Shown here in pieces: positions 23,329 to 32,533 of a stretch of 32,533 bases of DNA. Source of the DNA: Deltaproteobacteria bacterium (GTDB lineage: Bacteria; Desulfobacterota; Binatia; UBA1149; SPBQ01); assembly GCA_029262375.1 (NCBI GenBank), contig JAJCZM010000035.1, forward strand, positions 1 to 32,533, given 5' to 3'. The notes below the pieces were generated by a model. The model was not told where the DNA came from, made no database searches, and worked only from the letters and a program-made list of their open reading frames with translations. The translations under genes were made by a program, and so were the position numbers. How positions within the stretch are numbered: the stretch's first letter is position 1; each line of letters begins with the position of its first letter.

Positions 23329-26300
23329 ATGCCAGAACCCGATCTAACCTCCTCGTCCACCGACATCCCCGACCTCGGCCAACTCGTCCGCGTCCGACGG
23401 CGCCAATGGATCGTGAGCGACATCGATCGCTCCGATATTCAGGCTGATCCGCTGCACCCTACCGGCCAGTCGGCGCAGCATCTGATCAAGCTTGCGTCGG
23501 TTGAGGACGACGGGCTCGGCGAAGAGCTCCAGGTCATCTGGGAGATCGAGCCGGGCACGCGGACTTACGAGCGTATGTCGCTGCCCACGCCGCATGAGTT
23601 CGACGACCCCGCTCGGCTCGATGCGTTCATTAATGCGGTGCGCTGGGGCGCGATCCAATCGGCAGATGGCGGTCAACTGCAGTCGCCCTTCCGCGCGGGC
23701 ATTTCGATCGTCGATTATCAGCTCGATCCGGTCGTGCGGGCGCTGCAGATGCCACGTGTGAACCTACTGATCGCCGATGATGTCGGACTCGGCAAGACGA
23801 TCGAAGCGGGTCTGGTCGCGCAGGAACTGATCCTGCGCCAGCGCGTGCGGTCGATCTTGGTCGTTGTTCCTTCTTCGCTACAGATCAAGTGGCGCGACGA
23901 GATGCAGGAGAAGTTCGGGCTCGAGTTTAGAATCGTCGACTCCGACCTGATGCGCGATCTTCGTCGCCGGCGCGGGATCCATGCGAATCCGTGGACGCAT
24001 TTCCCTCGCCTCATCACGTCGATCGATTATCTGAAGCGCGATCGGCCGATGCGGCTGTTTCGCTCATGCCTACCCGCGCCCGGAGAAACACCCTGGCCAC
24101 GCCGGTTCGATCTGATGATCGTCGATGAGGCGCACAACGTCGCACCAGCGAGCGGCGGCAAGTATGCGACCGACTCCGACCGCACGCTGGCCATCCGAAC
24201 GCTGAGTCCTCACTTCGAGCACAAGCTGTTCCTCACCGCCACGCCACACAACGGCTATCAGGAAAGCTTCACGGCACTGCTCGAGCTTCTCGACGATCAG
24301 CGATTCGCCGTTGGTGTTCCGCCCGACGAAGAGCAACGCAAGGCCGTCATGGTGCATCGGCTAAAGACAGAGATCGTCAACGCCGACGGAACCAAGAAAT
24401 TCCCCGAGCGACGCATTGAAGCCATCGAGGTCGCCTACACAGACGCAGAGCGCGAAGCCTATGCGAAGCTCGTCGAATACGGCGGGCTGAGAGCCAAGAC
24501 GAAGAAGTCGGATGGTGGAAAGATCGCGGCCGACTTCGTGGTGACGCTGCTCAAGAAGCGCATGTTCTCGAGCCCAGCGGCCTTCGGACGAACACTGGAA
24601 AAGCACCGACAGACACTGGCCGGCGTGGGCAAAGAGACGAAACCTAGAAAACGCCCGACCCCGGGTATTCTGCGGCGCCAGCTAAACAGCATCGAGGAAG
24701 ACTACGCCATCGATGAGGTCTACGAAGAGCGCACCGATGAGGTCATCGAGCTCGCAACCGAACAACTCGAAGGCGTGTCCGCGCGTGAACGCGAGATTCT
24801 CGACGAGCTCTCCCGCTGGACCGAAGAGTCCGCCGGCCGCGCAGACTCTAAAGCAAAAACGTTCCTCGAATGGCTAGAACGCACCGTACGCCCGGATGGT
24901 GAGTGGAACGACGAGCGTGTCATCATCTTCACCGAATGGAGCGCTACGCAGAAATGGCTGCAAGGCATGTTGGCAGGCAAGGGCATGGCCGCCGACGATC
25001 GTCTGGAGACGATGTATGGCGGCATGGACACCGACGATCGCGAGCGTATCAAGGCCGCGTTCCAAACCGATCCACGCAAGGCCGGCGTGCGCATCCTGTT
25101 GGCCACCGACTCCGCCTCCGAAGGCATCGATCTGCAGCGTTGGTGCCATCGCGTAGTCCACTACGAGATCCCGTGGAATCCCATGCGGCTCGAGCAACGC
25201 AACGGCCGCATCGATCGGCATGGGCAACGGGCTGACAAAGTTTTGATCTATCACTTCGTCGGCAAGGGCTGGCAAGAGGCCTCTGCTGCCGGTCAAGAAA
25301 AAGGATCCCTCGAAGGCGATCTTGAATTTCTTTCGAAAGCAGCGAACAAGGTCGAAGCGATTCGCCGAGATCTGGGCAAGGTGGGCCCGGTCATCGCACG
25401 CCAGATCGAAGAGGCCATGCTCGGCAAGCGGACCGCGCTCAACACCGATAGCGCTGAAAGCGAAGCGAACGAGATTCGCAAACAGTACGCGTTCGAGCGC
25501 GATCTCGCGCGTCGCATCGGCGAGCTGGGCGACCGCTTGAACACATCGCGCAAAGAGCTCCACGTCAGCCCGGAGGAAGTCCGCGCCGTCGTCGCGATCG
25601 GTTTGGAGCTTGCGCATCGACCGCCGCTGCGTGACGCCGAGCTCGAAGGCGTATGGCCCGACCCGACGGGCAAGCGCGCGCACTGCCCGGTGTTCCGCAT
25701 GCCCACACTCGATGGCAGCTGGGCGAAATGTCGCGTCGGGCTGCGCCACCCACACACCCAAGAAGAACGCCCAATCACGTTCGATCAAGACGTCGCTGCC
25801 GATCGCGACGATGTCGTACTCGTGCACCTCCAGCATCCGCTCGTGCGACTGTGTCAGGGAATACTGCGCAGCGAGGTCTGGGCCACTGGCGAACAGAAGA
25901 ATCTCGAACGGGTAACTGCCTGTCTCGTCGAAGACGGAAGCCTCGACGATCCCGCCGTCGTAGCGCACGCGCGCTTGGTCGTCATCGGCGGCGACGGGCA
26001 ACGCTTGCACGAACAGATCATCACCGCCGGTGGCACTCTGCGCGACGGGCGCTTCGCCCGCTTGAATGTATCGGAGACCGCCGCGGCACTGGCGGCAGCT
26101 ACGCTCGAAGAGCCTGGCAAAGCGGTGAAAAAGAAACTCATCGACGCGTGGGCAAGCGTCGACGACCGGCTGCTGCGTTCGCTGGAAGTACGCATGACAG
26201 ATCGGACCAAAAACTTGCAAGAGCGCTTCGCGTCACTAGCCGAGACCGAAGCCGAGAAGTTGGGCGCGATCATCGACGAGCTAGAGCGCAGTATCCGCGA

Positions 26301-26520
26301 CCAACTCACCGCAGAGCCGCCCGAGCAGATCGAAATGTACACAACGGCGGAACAAGAACAGTTGGAGCGCAACCGAGACAGCCTGCATCGACGCCTCGAA
26401 GCACTCCCCGGTGAGCGTGAGCGCGAGACGGCGGAAATCCGACGCCGCTACGCGAACCCTGAGCCACAGCTCTTCCCCGTCGCCGTTACGTTTCTCGTCC
26501 CACCGAGCTGGAAAGGCTGA
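23329..26520 (+). CDS. drmD: DISARM SNF2-like helicase DrmD
   Basis: A 1063-residue SNF2/RapA-like ATPase, the first gene of class 1 DISARM, a phage defence system that restricts incoming DNA. The N-terminal domain has GQLVRVRRRQWIVSD. Walker A is IADDVGLGKTIEAGL (147-161), motif II is MIVDEAHNVAP (near 265), motif III is TATPHNG (near 303), and motif VI is QRNGRIDRHGQ (623-633). A long C-terminal extension (640-1063) ends in coiled-coil-rich Glu/Arg helices. The length fits DrmD. It lies five bases before the methyltransferase gene. The start is the first ATG after an in-frame stop; the ribosome site is weak. Confidence 0.9.
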   Translation: MPEPDLTSSSTDIPDLGQLVRVRRRQWIVSDIDRSDIQADPLHPTGQSAQHLIKLASVEDDGLGEELQVIWEIEPGTRTYERMSLPTPHEFDDPARLDAFINAVRWGAIQSADGGQLQSPFRAGISIVDYQLDPVVRALQMPRVNLLIADDVGLGKTIEAGLVAQELILRQRVRSILVVVPSSLQIKWRDEMQEKFGLEFRIVDSDLMRDLRRRRGIHANPWTHFPRLITSIDYLKRDRPMRLFRSCLPAPGETPWPRRFDLMIVDEAHNVAPASGGKYATDSDRTLAIRTLSPHFEHKLFLTATPHNGYQESFTALLELLDDQRFAVGVPPDEEQRKAVMVHRLKTEIVNADGTKKFPERRIEAIEVAYTDAEREAYAKLVEYGGLRAKTKKSDGGKIAADFVVTLLKKRMFSSPAAFGRTLEKHRQTLAGVGKETKPRKRPTPGILRRQLNSIEEDYAIDEVYEERTDEVIELATEQLEGVSAREREILDELSRWTEESAGRADSKAKTFLEWLERTVRPDGEWNDERVIIFTEWSATQKWLQGMLAGKGMAADDRLETMYGGMDTDDRERIKAAFQTDPRKAGVRILLATDSASEGIDLQRWCHRVVHYEIPWNPMRLEQRNGRIDRHGQRADKVLIYHFVGKGWQEASAAGQEKGSLEGDLEFLSKAANKVEAIRRDLGKVGPVIARQIEEAMLGKRTALNTDSAESEANEIRKQYAFERDLARRIGELGDRLNTSRKELHVSPEEVRAVVAIGLELAHRPPLRDAELEGVWPDPTGKRAHCPVFRMPTLDGSWAKCRVGLRHPHTQEERPITFDQDVAADRDDVVLVHLQHPLVRLCQGILRSEVWATGEQKNLERVTACLVEDGSLDDPAVVAHARLVVIGGDGQRLHEQIITAGGTLRDGRFARLNVSETAAALAAATLEEPGKAVKKKLIDAWASVDDRLLRSLEVRMTDRTKNLQERFASLAETEAEKLGAIIDELERSIRDQLTAEPPEQIEMYTTAEQEQLERNRDSLHRRLEALPGERERETAEIRRRYANPEPQLFPVAVTFLVPPSWKG

Positions 26521-26525
26521 CAGCA

Positions 26526-29500
26526 ATGGCGACTCGCAGACGAAGAAATAGCGGTGCATCCGGTATCAAAGGTCACCACGCCGAATGGCTGTCGATGCTC
26601 GAGGTATCCGGGCCGTTCCTCTCATTGCCTGTTTTGGTCGATGCGTTCCCGCAAGAGCTCGATGTCGACGACTCGAAGGTCGCGGCAAGAACCGGCGTTG
26701 CCTACGAGGAATGGCTCGCTGATCACGACGATCCCGACATTCACGCGCAGTGGATCCGCTTCGTGCTCGACGAGATTCTCGAGTTCCCCGATTCCGTCAT
26801 TCACGAAGCATCGGCGTTCGACGATCTACTGCAGGTGCGGATCGCCGAGCACCACGTCGTTCTCGAACCCCACTACGTCATCACCGAGCCAGGCAAGAAG
26901 GATGCCCCCGGCACACCACAACTACTCATTCAGGTGACCGCACCAGGCCAGAAACTCGACTCGCCGATTCCGGGACAAAACTGGAAAGCATCGCCTGCCA
27001 CACGCATGGCCGAGCTGTTGCGCGGGCACGGCGGTAAGCCGCTCGGGCTACTCACCAACGGCGATCGATGGATGCTCGTCTCGGCACGCCCCGAGCAAAC
27101 CGCCACCTTCGCGTCGTGGTACGCAAACCTTTGGACGGAAGAACGACTGTTGTTCCGGGCCTTCCGAAGCCTGCTCGGAGTTCGTCGTTTCTTCAGCGTT
27201 GCCGACAACGAAACACTGCCCGCCCTGCTCGAACGCAGCGCAGACGAGCAATATGAAGTCACCGATCGATTGGGCTTGCAGGTGCGCCGCTCGGTGGAAC
27301 TTCTGGTCTCGGCCTTCGATCGCATCGACCGCGATCGCAAGCGAGAACTACTCACCGATCTCGAGGAAAAGGACGTCTTTCAAGCCGCCGTCACCGTCAT
27401 GATGCGGCTGGTGTTCTTGCTCTACGCCGAAGACCAAGACCTGCTGCCCCGCGGCGATGCGCTTTGGGACGAGCACTATGCCCTCGGCACCCTACTCGAT
27501 CAGCTTCAGGCAGATGCAGATGCAAAAGGAATAGAAGTCCTTGAGCGGCGCTATTCGGCCTGGTCGCGCCTGCTCGCGACATTCCGCGCGATCTATTCGG
27601 GGATACGCCACGAGAAGCTCCAGCTGCCTGCCTACGGCGGCAATCACTTCGATCCGGATCGCTTTCCTTTCTTAGAAGGCCGTAGCGCGGGCACATCTTG
27701 GTCGAGCGATGATGCCGAGCCGCTGTCGATCAATGACCACGAAGTTCTGCAGATACTCCGCTCTCTACAATATCTCGAGACAGCCGGGCCACGCGGCGGC
27801 ACGGCCGAGGCACAGCGCATTTCGTTTCGTGCACTCGGCGTCGAACAGATCGGTGGTGTTTACGAGAGTCTACTCGACCACACCGCGGTTCGAGCGACTT
27901 CGCCGGCGCTGAGTCTACAGGGCGCGAAGAACCGCGAGCCGGAAATCTACATCGCGGATCTCGAGACGCAGAAAGCCGCAGGCGACGACAAACTGGTTGC
28001 CTACCTCAAAGAAGAGACGGGCAAGACCGCCAAAGCCATCGAGAAGTCGCTCGGCTACGCGATCCCTGCCGACGATACGGATCGATGGATATACGCTTGC
28101 GACGGAAGCGAGGCGCTTCTCGAGCAGGTGCGCCCGTATGCCGGCTTGGTGCGTGAAGGCGATGACCATCGCCCGGTCATCATCCCGAAAGACAGTATGT
28201 ACGTTACCCAAGGCTCAGATCGCCGAAGCAGCGGAGCGCACTACACGCCCCCGTCGCTCACCGAGCCAATTGTCCGATACACACTCGAGCCCCTGGTCTA
28301 TGAAGGCCCGGCCGAGGGCAAGCCCGAAGAGGAATGGAAGCTTCGCACGCCTCGCGAGGTATTGGCGCTGCACGTGTGCGATCTCGCCATGGGATCGGGT
28401 GCGTTCTTGGTCGCGGCTTGCCGCTACCTCGCCGAGCGTTTGGTCGAAGGCTGGGAGGAGTGCGAGCGTGCCAATCCAGGCAAAGTGCTCGTCTCGCCCG
28501 AGGGCGATGTCTCCGAAGGCGACCCGAGCGAATCGCTGCTCCCCATCGATCCGATCGAGCGCCTGGCCGCCGCACGCCGTTACATTGCCGACCGCTGTCT
28601 GTACGGCGTGGACAAAGACCCGATGGCCGTCGAGATGGGCAAGCTCTCGCTTTGGCTCGTCACGCTGCAGAAAGGCAAGCCGTTCAACTTTCTCGACCAT
28701 GCGCTCAAGTGCGGGGACTCGCTGCTCGGAATCTCAAGCCGTAAACAACTCGAGTACTTCGACTACTCCGCTGAGGGCGACGGCCAGGATTCGCTCTTCG
28801 GCCGATTCGTTCGTGAGGCGGTGACCACAGCAATGCAGAAGCGCGAACAGCTAGAGCGCATGGCAGTCACTGACGTCCGCGTCGCCGAAGAGAAACGACG
28901 ATTGCTCGACGAGGCCGACAGAGCTCTGGATGCGGCGCGATTGGCCGCCGACGCTCTGACCGCGGCCGCGCTTTCGACTGCCGGCGGTAAAGCCTCGGAC
29001 GATGAGACGCGCCGTATGGTGCTCGCGACTGCGGCTGGCAACGCACTGGCAGACGATCTTGATGAAGCCACCCGCGAGGAGCGCCTCGCCGAGCTCAAGC
29101 GCCAGGCACGCAAACTCCTCGACGAGGGCAAGCCCGCGAGCGAACGTGCCCGCAAGCCCTTCCACTGGCCGCTCGAGTTTCCCGAGGTCTTCGAGGACGG
29201 AGGCTTCGATGCAGTCATAGGTAACCCACCGTTTCAGGGGGGATCGAAGCTGACCGGTATCCTCGGGAGAGATCTCCGGAATCATCTCATAGATTCGATC
29301 GGTGGCGGGACCACGGGGCTCGCTGATCTGGTTGCGTACATGTTCCTTCGCGCAACCGAGCTCCTACGGCCAGAGGGGGCCTCCGGGTTAATCGCGACCA
29401 ACACAATAGCGCAAGGCGACACGCGCGAAGTCGGTCTCGATCGATTGGTAGGAAGGGGGAGCGCCATTACCCGCGCGGTCTCAAGTCAGAGTTGGCCGGG

Positions 29501-30692
29501 GCAGGCCAGCCTGCAAGTTGCGATCGTCTGGTTAAAGAAGACGCCGTGGGCAGGACCATGTTACCTCGATGGAGAGAGGGTGAGTGGGATCACACCGCAG
29601 CTTGTTGTTCCTGGGCGGGTTAGTGGCAACCCGTATCAACTAGTATCCAACGCTGGAAAATCCTTTAAGGGCGCTGACGTAAACGGGATGGGCTTCGTTC
29701 TTTCGCCCGAAGACGCAAAGCGACTAGTAGAAACAGATCCGAAGAATCGCGACGTTCTGTTTCCGTACTTGCATGGGAAAGATCTCAGCTCTCGCCCCGA
29801 TCACTCGCCGAGCAGGTGGGTGATCAACTTCCACGACTGGCCACTCACGCGAGCAGAAGACTATGTGGAATGCATAGCCATCGTACGGGAGAAGGTGAAA
29901 CCAGAGCGAGAAACGAACAACCGGAAAGTGTACCGAGACTACTGGTGGCAGTACGCGGAGAAGCGGCCGAAGCTCTACGCCACTATCGCGAGCATGGACA
30001 AAGTACTGGTCCGAGCACGTGTAAGCAGTACCCACGCCTTGGCATTCGTTCCATCGGGAACGGTAATGTCGGACCAGGTTACGATTTTTGCGACATCGAG
30101 ATTTTGTGATTTTTTGCTGCTGCAGTCCTCGGTTCACCAGAGCTGGCTTGAGCGCAATGCTTCAAGCATGGGTAAAACCATTAGATACACACCCTCCGAT
30201 TGTTTCGAGACGTTCCCTTTCCCCGACGAGATCAGTGACTTGAACTCGCTCGGCGAAGTCTACTATTCGTATCGCATTTCTACTTCGAGAGACCGTCAGG
30301 AGGGCGCGACTGAGATCTACAACCGCTTCCACGACCCGGCCGAGACGTCGGAGGACATCGCCAAGCTTCGAGAGCTCCACATCGAGATGGACCAGGCCGT
30401 CGCCGCCGCCTACGGGTGGAACGATCTCGACCTCGGTCACGGCTTCCACGAAACCGACCAGGGCATCCGCTACACCCTGAGCCCACCCGCCCGCCGCGAA
30501 GTCCTCGACCGCCTCCTCGAACTCAACCACGAGCGCTACGCCGAAGAAGTCGCCCAAGGCCTCCACGACAAGAAAAAACCAAAGGCAAAGCAAAAGACGA
30601 AGTCTGCACAGACCCACCAGACCACATTGTTCGACGCACCGAACGACACAACGCCCCCAGCTGGCAAGTCGACCAAGAAGCGCAACTCGTGA
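26526..30692 (+). CDS. drmMI: DISARM class 1 adenine-specific DNA methyltransferase DrmMI
   Basis: A 1388-residue N6-adenine methyltransferase of the large type IIG-like form that marks host DNA in class 1 DISARM. SAM-binding motif I is DLAMGSGAFLVAACRYLAERL-type (starts at about 619; shown shortened as DLAMGSGAFLVAACRY). An acidic motif follows at YGVDKDPMAVEMGKLSLWL (about 693), and catalytic motif IV is GNPPF (899-903). The insertion between I and IV (about 740-890) is helical. The N-terminal 500 residues lack an obvious nuclease motif that I can fix. The region from 905 to about 1265 is the likely target-recognition part. The C terminus is Lys-rich. It follows drmD by five bases and precedes drmA by 63. 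Confidence 0.9.
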   Translation: MATRRRRNSGASGIKGHHAEWLSMLEVSGPFLSLPVLVDAFPQELDVDDSKVAARTGVAYEEWLADHDDPDIHAQWIRFVLDEILEFPDSVIHEASAFDDLLQVRIAEHHVVLEPHYVITEPGKKDAPGTPQLLIQVTAPGQKLDSPIPGQNWKASPATRMAELLRGHGGKPLGLLTNGDRWMLVSARPEQTATFASWYANLWTEERLLFRAFRSLLGVRRFFSVADNETLPALLERSADEQYEVTDRLGLQVRRSVELLVSAFDRIDRDRKRELLTDLEEKDVFQAAVTVMMRLVFLLYAEDQDLLPRGDALWDEHYALGTLLDQLQADADAKGIEVLERRYSAWSRLLATFRAIYSGIRHEKLQLPAYGGNHFDPDRFPFLEGRSAGTSWSSDDAEPLSINDHEVLQILRSLQYLETAGPRGGTAEAQRISFRALGVEQIGGVYESLLDHTAVRATSPALSLQGAKNREPEIYIADLETQKAAGDDKLVAYLKEETGKTAKAIEKSLGYAIPADDTDRWIYACDGSEALLEQVRPYAGLVREGDDHRPVIIPKDSMYVTQGSDRRSSGAHYTPPSLTEPIVRYTLEPLVYEGPAEGKPEEEWKLRTPREVLALHVCDLAMGSGAFLVAACRYLAERLVEGWEECERANPGKVLVSPEGDVSEGDPSESLLPIDPIERLAAARRYIADRCLYGVDKDPMAVEMGKLSLWLVTLQKGKPFNFLDHALKCGDSLLGISSRKQLEYFDYSAEGDGQDSLFGRFVREAVTTAMQKREQLERMAVTDVRVAEEKRRLLDEADRALDAARLAADALTAAALSTAGGKASDDETRRMVLATAAGNALADDLDEATREERLAELKRQARKLLDEGKPASERARKPFHWPLEFPEVFEDGGFDAVIGNPPFQGGSKLTGILGRDLRNHLIDSIGGGTTGLADLVAYMFLRATELLRPEGASGLIATNTIAQGDTREVGLDRLVGRGSAITRAVSSQSWPGQASLQVAIVWLKKTPWAGPCYLDGERVSGITPQLVVPGRVSGNPYQLVSNAGKSFKGADVNGMGFVLSPEDAKRLVETDPKNRDVLFPYLHGKDLSSRPDHSPSRWVINFHDWPLTRAEDYVECIAIVREKVKPERETNNRKVYRDYWWQYAEKRPKLYATIASMDKVLVRARVSSTHALAFVPSGTVMSDQVTIFATSRFCDFLLLQSSVHQSWLERNASSMGKTIRYTPSDCFETFPFPDEISDLNSLGEVYYSYRISTSRDRQEGATEIYNRFHDPAETSEDIAKLRELHIEMDQAVAAAYGWNDLDLGHGFHETDQGIRYTLSPPARREVLDRLLELNHERYAEEVAQGLHDKKKPKAKQKTKSAQTHQTTLFDAPNDTTPPAGKSTKKRNS

Positions 30693-30755
30693 CCAACCTC
30701 CTGCGCTGCTAGAACACCCCAATGCGCACGAACCGCCTTATTGAACGGATAGAAC

Positions 30756-32533
30756 ATGCCTGAGCTACCACCCGAAACCGACGTCCAACCAGCTACACCC
30801 GCCAAGGTACTGAGCCCCACCACCGGCAAGACGACCGTCCGTGACGAGTTCGTAGAGCTGGTGCTGAAGAATCTCGCCGGCCCAGCACTCGGACCGAACG
30901 AGGAAATCGAAGACGCCCGCCCTTCAGATCGTTACGTGCTCGGTATGCTTGCCCCCGGCGGCCAGACGGCCGAGTGCGAAGAAGACGAAGAACTTGCCGA
31001 AGCCGGCACAGGCAGCGCCGAAGAAGGAACGACGGAACCCGGCACACCGCCGACGCGCACACCGGTACCTTCTTCGCTAGGACTCAGTTTCTCGGTTGCT
31101 GCGTCTTGCACGCAGTTGTCGGTCCGCGCCGCCTGGGGACGCTACGAGCGAACCACGAGCGAAGAGCTCATTGACGAGAAAACCGACAAGCTGAAACGTG
31201 TTTGGCGGCGGATTCCTATCGAACCGCAGCCAACGACCTTGACGCTCGGTTCGGGCGCTATTGCGCCAATCACCCTATCCAAGGCCGAGCCCGAAGTCGT
31301 GCTTCAAGGCCTGGTGCGTGAACGCGACGGGATCAAGATCGTCTCGCTGTTTCTCGTCAATCGCCAAGAAGAAGCCGACAAACTCAAGGACGAGAAATGG
31401 ATCTTTCAGCCCCGCCTGGAGGTCACCGCGAACGATGGTTCGCCCGTATTCATTCGCCGAGCGCTCAGCCACGAACTCGCCGACGCGACGAGTGAGTCCG
31501 CACGCGAAGCGGCAGAGATGGGGATGCTCTACCGCCACGATGTGGAGTTCGCGATCGGCCACGGCGTCGCTGTCGATGCGGAGCAGTGCAAAGACGACCC
31601 CACGCGCGCGCTGCGGGTCGCAACACGCATCGTGCCCTGGTTCGAGGTCCCCCAACAGACCCCACCGACGGCGGAAGATAAGGGATTCGAAAAACTCGCG
31701 AACCTCACCATCGACATGAAAGAGTTGGCCCACTGCGATGCAAGTGAGCTAACCGCGCGACTCGAGCCGTTGGTAGGCGCTTATCGCGACTGGATCGCAC
31801 GGCAGCGCAGCACCGTCGAAAAGGGCGAAGACGGCCTGGCCGAACATCAAGCGGTTGCGAAACGGGCCCTTCAAAAATGCGACGAAGCGCTCGAGCGGAT
31901 CAAAGAGGGCATCGAGCTGATCGGCAGTAGCAGCGATGCGGCCCAAGCCTTCCAGTTCGCGAACCGGGCCATGTGGCTGCAGCGCATACGATCGATCTAC
32001 TCGGAGCAGGCCCGACAGAAAAAGGAGCCTGACCTCGACGGGATCGATGCCGATCCCCTCAACCACTCTTGGCGCCCCTTCCAGCTCACGTTCATCCTTC
32101 TCAATCTTGCGGGCACCACCGATCTCGGCCACCACGACAGAACGCACGAGACCGAAGCAACCGCGGACCTGCTCTGGTTCCCCACCGGCGGCGGTAAAAC
32201 CGAAGCATATCTCGGCTTGACCGCTTACATCTTCGCGCTTCGCCGACTCCAGGGCCCGATCGAAGGACGATCGGGCGAGCACGGCGTCGCAGTGCTGATG
32301 CGATACACGCTTCGGTTGCTCACGCTGCAACAGTTTCAACGTGCGACGGCACTGGTCTGCGCTTGCGAGACCATTCGCCGCGAGGATCCGGCGAAATGGG
32401 GTGAGACGCCATTCAGAATCGGACTGTGGGTTGGCAAGAAGGTGACGCCCAACACCACCGAGCAAGCTGCCGAAGCAATTGCCCAGAAGTCAGGGAAGAA
32501 CTTCGACAGGAACGCGGCCGCCGCAGGCACCCC
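30756..32533 (+). CDS. drmA: DISARM helicase DrmA, 5' part, cut by the right window edge
   Basis: The ATG at 30756 opens a frame that stays open to the window end (592 codons). The N terminus is acidic and Pro-rich (about 1-110) with EFVELVLKNLAGPALGP. The middle holds beta-rich and coiled-coil segments. The DrmA-type helicase core begins with SWRPFQLTFILLNLAG and Walker A LLWFPTGGGKTEAYLG (about 471-486), then MRYTLRLLTLQQFQRA. DrmA is an SF2 helicase-like protein that works with DrmB in DISARM and is thought to load on incoming DNA. The remainder of the gene, with motifs II to VI, lies beyond the edge. The ribosome site is weak. Confidence 0.88.
   Translation, partial: MPELPPETDVQPATPAKVLSPTTGKTTVRDEFVELVLKNLAGPALGPNEEIEDARPSDRYVLGMLAPGGQTAECEEDEELAEAGTGSAEEGTTEPGTPPTRTPVPSSLGLSFSVAASCTQLSVRAAWGRYERTTSEELIDEKTDKLKRVWRRIPIEPQPTTLTLGSGAIAPITLSKAEPEVVLQGLVRERDGIKIVSLFLVNRQEEADKLKDEKWIFQPRLEVTANDGSPVFIRRALSHELADATSESAREAAEMGMLYRHDVEFAIGHGVAVDAEQCKDDPTRALRVATRIVPWFEVPQQTPPTAEDKGFEKLANLTIDMKELAHCDASELTARLEPLVGAYRDWIARQRSTVEKGEDGLAEHQAVAKRALQKCDEALERIKEGIELIGSSSDAAQAFQFANRAMWLQRIRSIYSEQARQKKEPDLDGIDADPLNHSWRPFQLTFILLNLAGTTDLGHHDRTHETEATADLLWFPTGGGKTEAYLGLTAYIFALRRLQGPIEGRSGEHGVAVLMRYTLRLLTLQQFQRATALVCACETIRREDPAKWGETPFRIGLWVGKKVTPNTTEQAAEAIAQKSGKNFDRNAAAAGT

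Noticed and set aside
24874..26220. 448-residue open frame antisense to drmD
   Set aside because: It is a mirror of the strongly coding drmD strand in GC-rich DNA, has no ribosome site and no recognisable motifs.
30722..30763. 13-codon frame overlapping the drmA start
   Set aside because: Could be a leader peptide, but it lacks a ribosome site and is short enough to arise by chance.
1..32533. tRNA, rRNA, CRISPR array, insertion sequence, integrase or attachment site
   Set aside because: No T-loop-like sequence, no regularly spaced repeats, and no transposase or integrase motif was seen by reading; a covariance-model scan would be needed to exclude small RNAs.

Overview
GC-rich accessory DNA from a deltaproteobacterium in the broad sense (Myxococcota- or Binatia-like). 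The clue to the organism is a secreted Cys-rich protein at 5260-6192 with a Myxococcus-type cysteine-rich repeat and a Cys/Lys-rich repeat that I associate with such genomes. No rRNA, tRNA, CRISPR array, integrase or transposase was seen. The window is best read as a defence island next to a signalling and secreted-protein segment.

Region 1 (1-6192, all minus strand): the 5' end of a gene running off the left edge; a four-helix membrane protein with a coiled coil, lying directly behind a hybrid histidine kinase (GAF-like sensors, HATPase, C-terminal receiver); then two exported proteins, one with a collagen-like Gly-X-Y stretch and one Cys-rich. Region 2 (6193-12322): a plus-strand zinc-ribbon membrane protein; a very large minus-strand TM0106-type RecB-like nuclease/SF1 helicase; two decayed N-terminal fragments of an MBL-fold hydrolase that form a direct repeat around these two genes; and a minus-strand pair made of an Xre regulator with a glycine-zipper tail and an unknown partner.

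Region 3 (about 12490-19552, plus strand): a compact module of DUF429 protein, DUF6361 protein, PLD-fold nuclease and a large SNF2/RapA-like helicase. The last three overlap by 1 and 4 bases. I do not recognise this as a named, tested defence system. It is the best candidate here for something undescribed; a nuclease paired with a SNF2-like helicase echoes DrmC plus DrmD of DISARM. Region 4 (19553-23104): a tiny minus-strand operon of two small genes with its own 5'-UTR stem-loop and intrinsic terminator; a GHKL-ATPase/nuclease of the BbrUII/HgiDII restriction type; and a small unknown gene divergent from the next operon. Region 5 (23329-end): the start of a class 1 DISARM operon, drmD-drmMI-drmA, with drmA cut by the window edge. 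drmB and drmC should follow.

Together at least three nucleic-acid defence modules sit side by side: the DUF6361/PLD/helicase module, the GHKL restriction protein and DISARM. A lone nuclease/helicase and the Xre pair lie upstream. Composition changes inside the region 3 helicase and inside drmMI suggest mosaic assembly.
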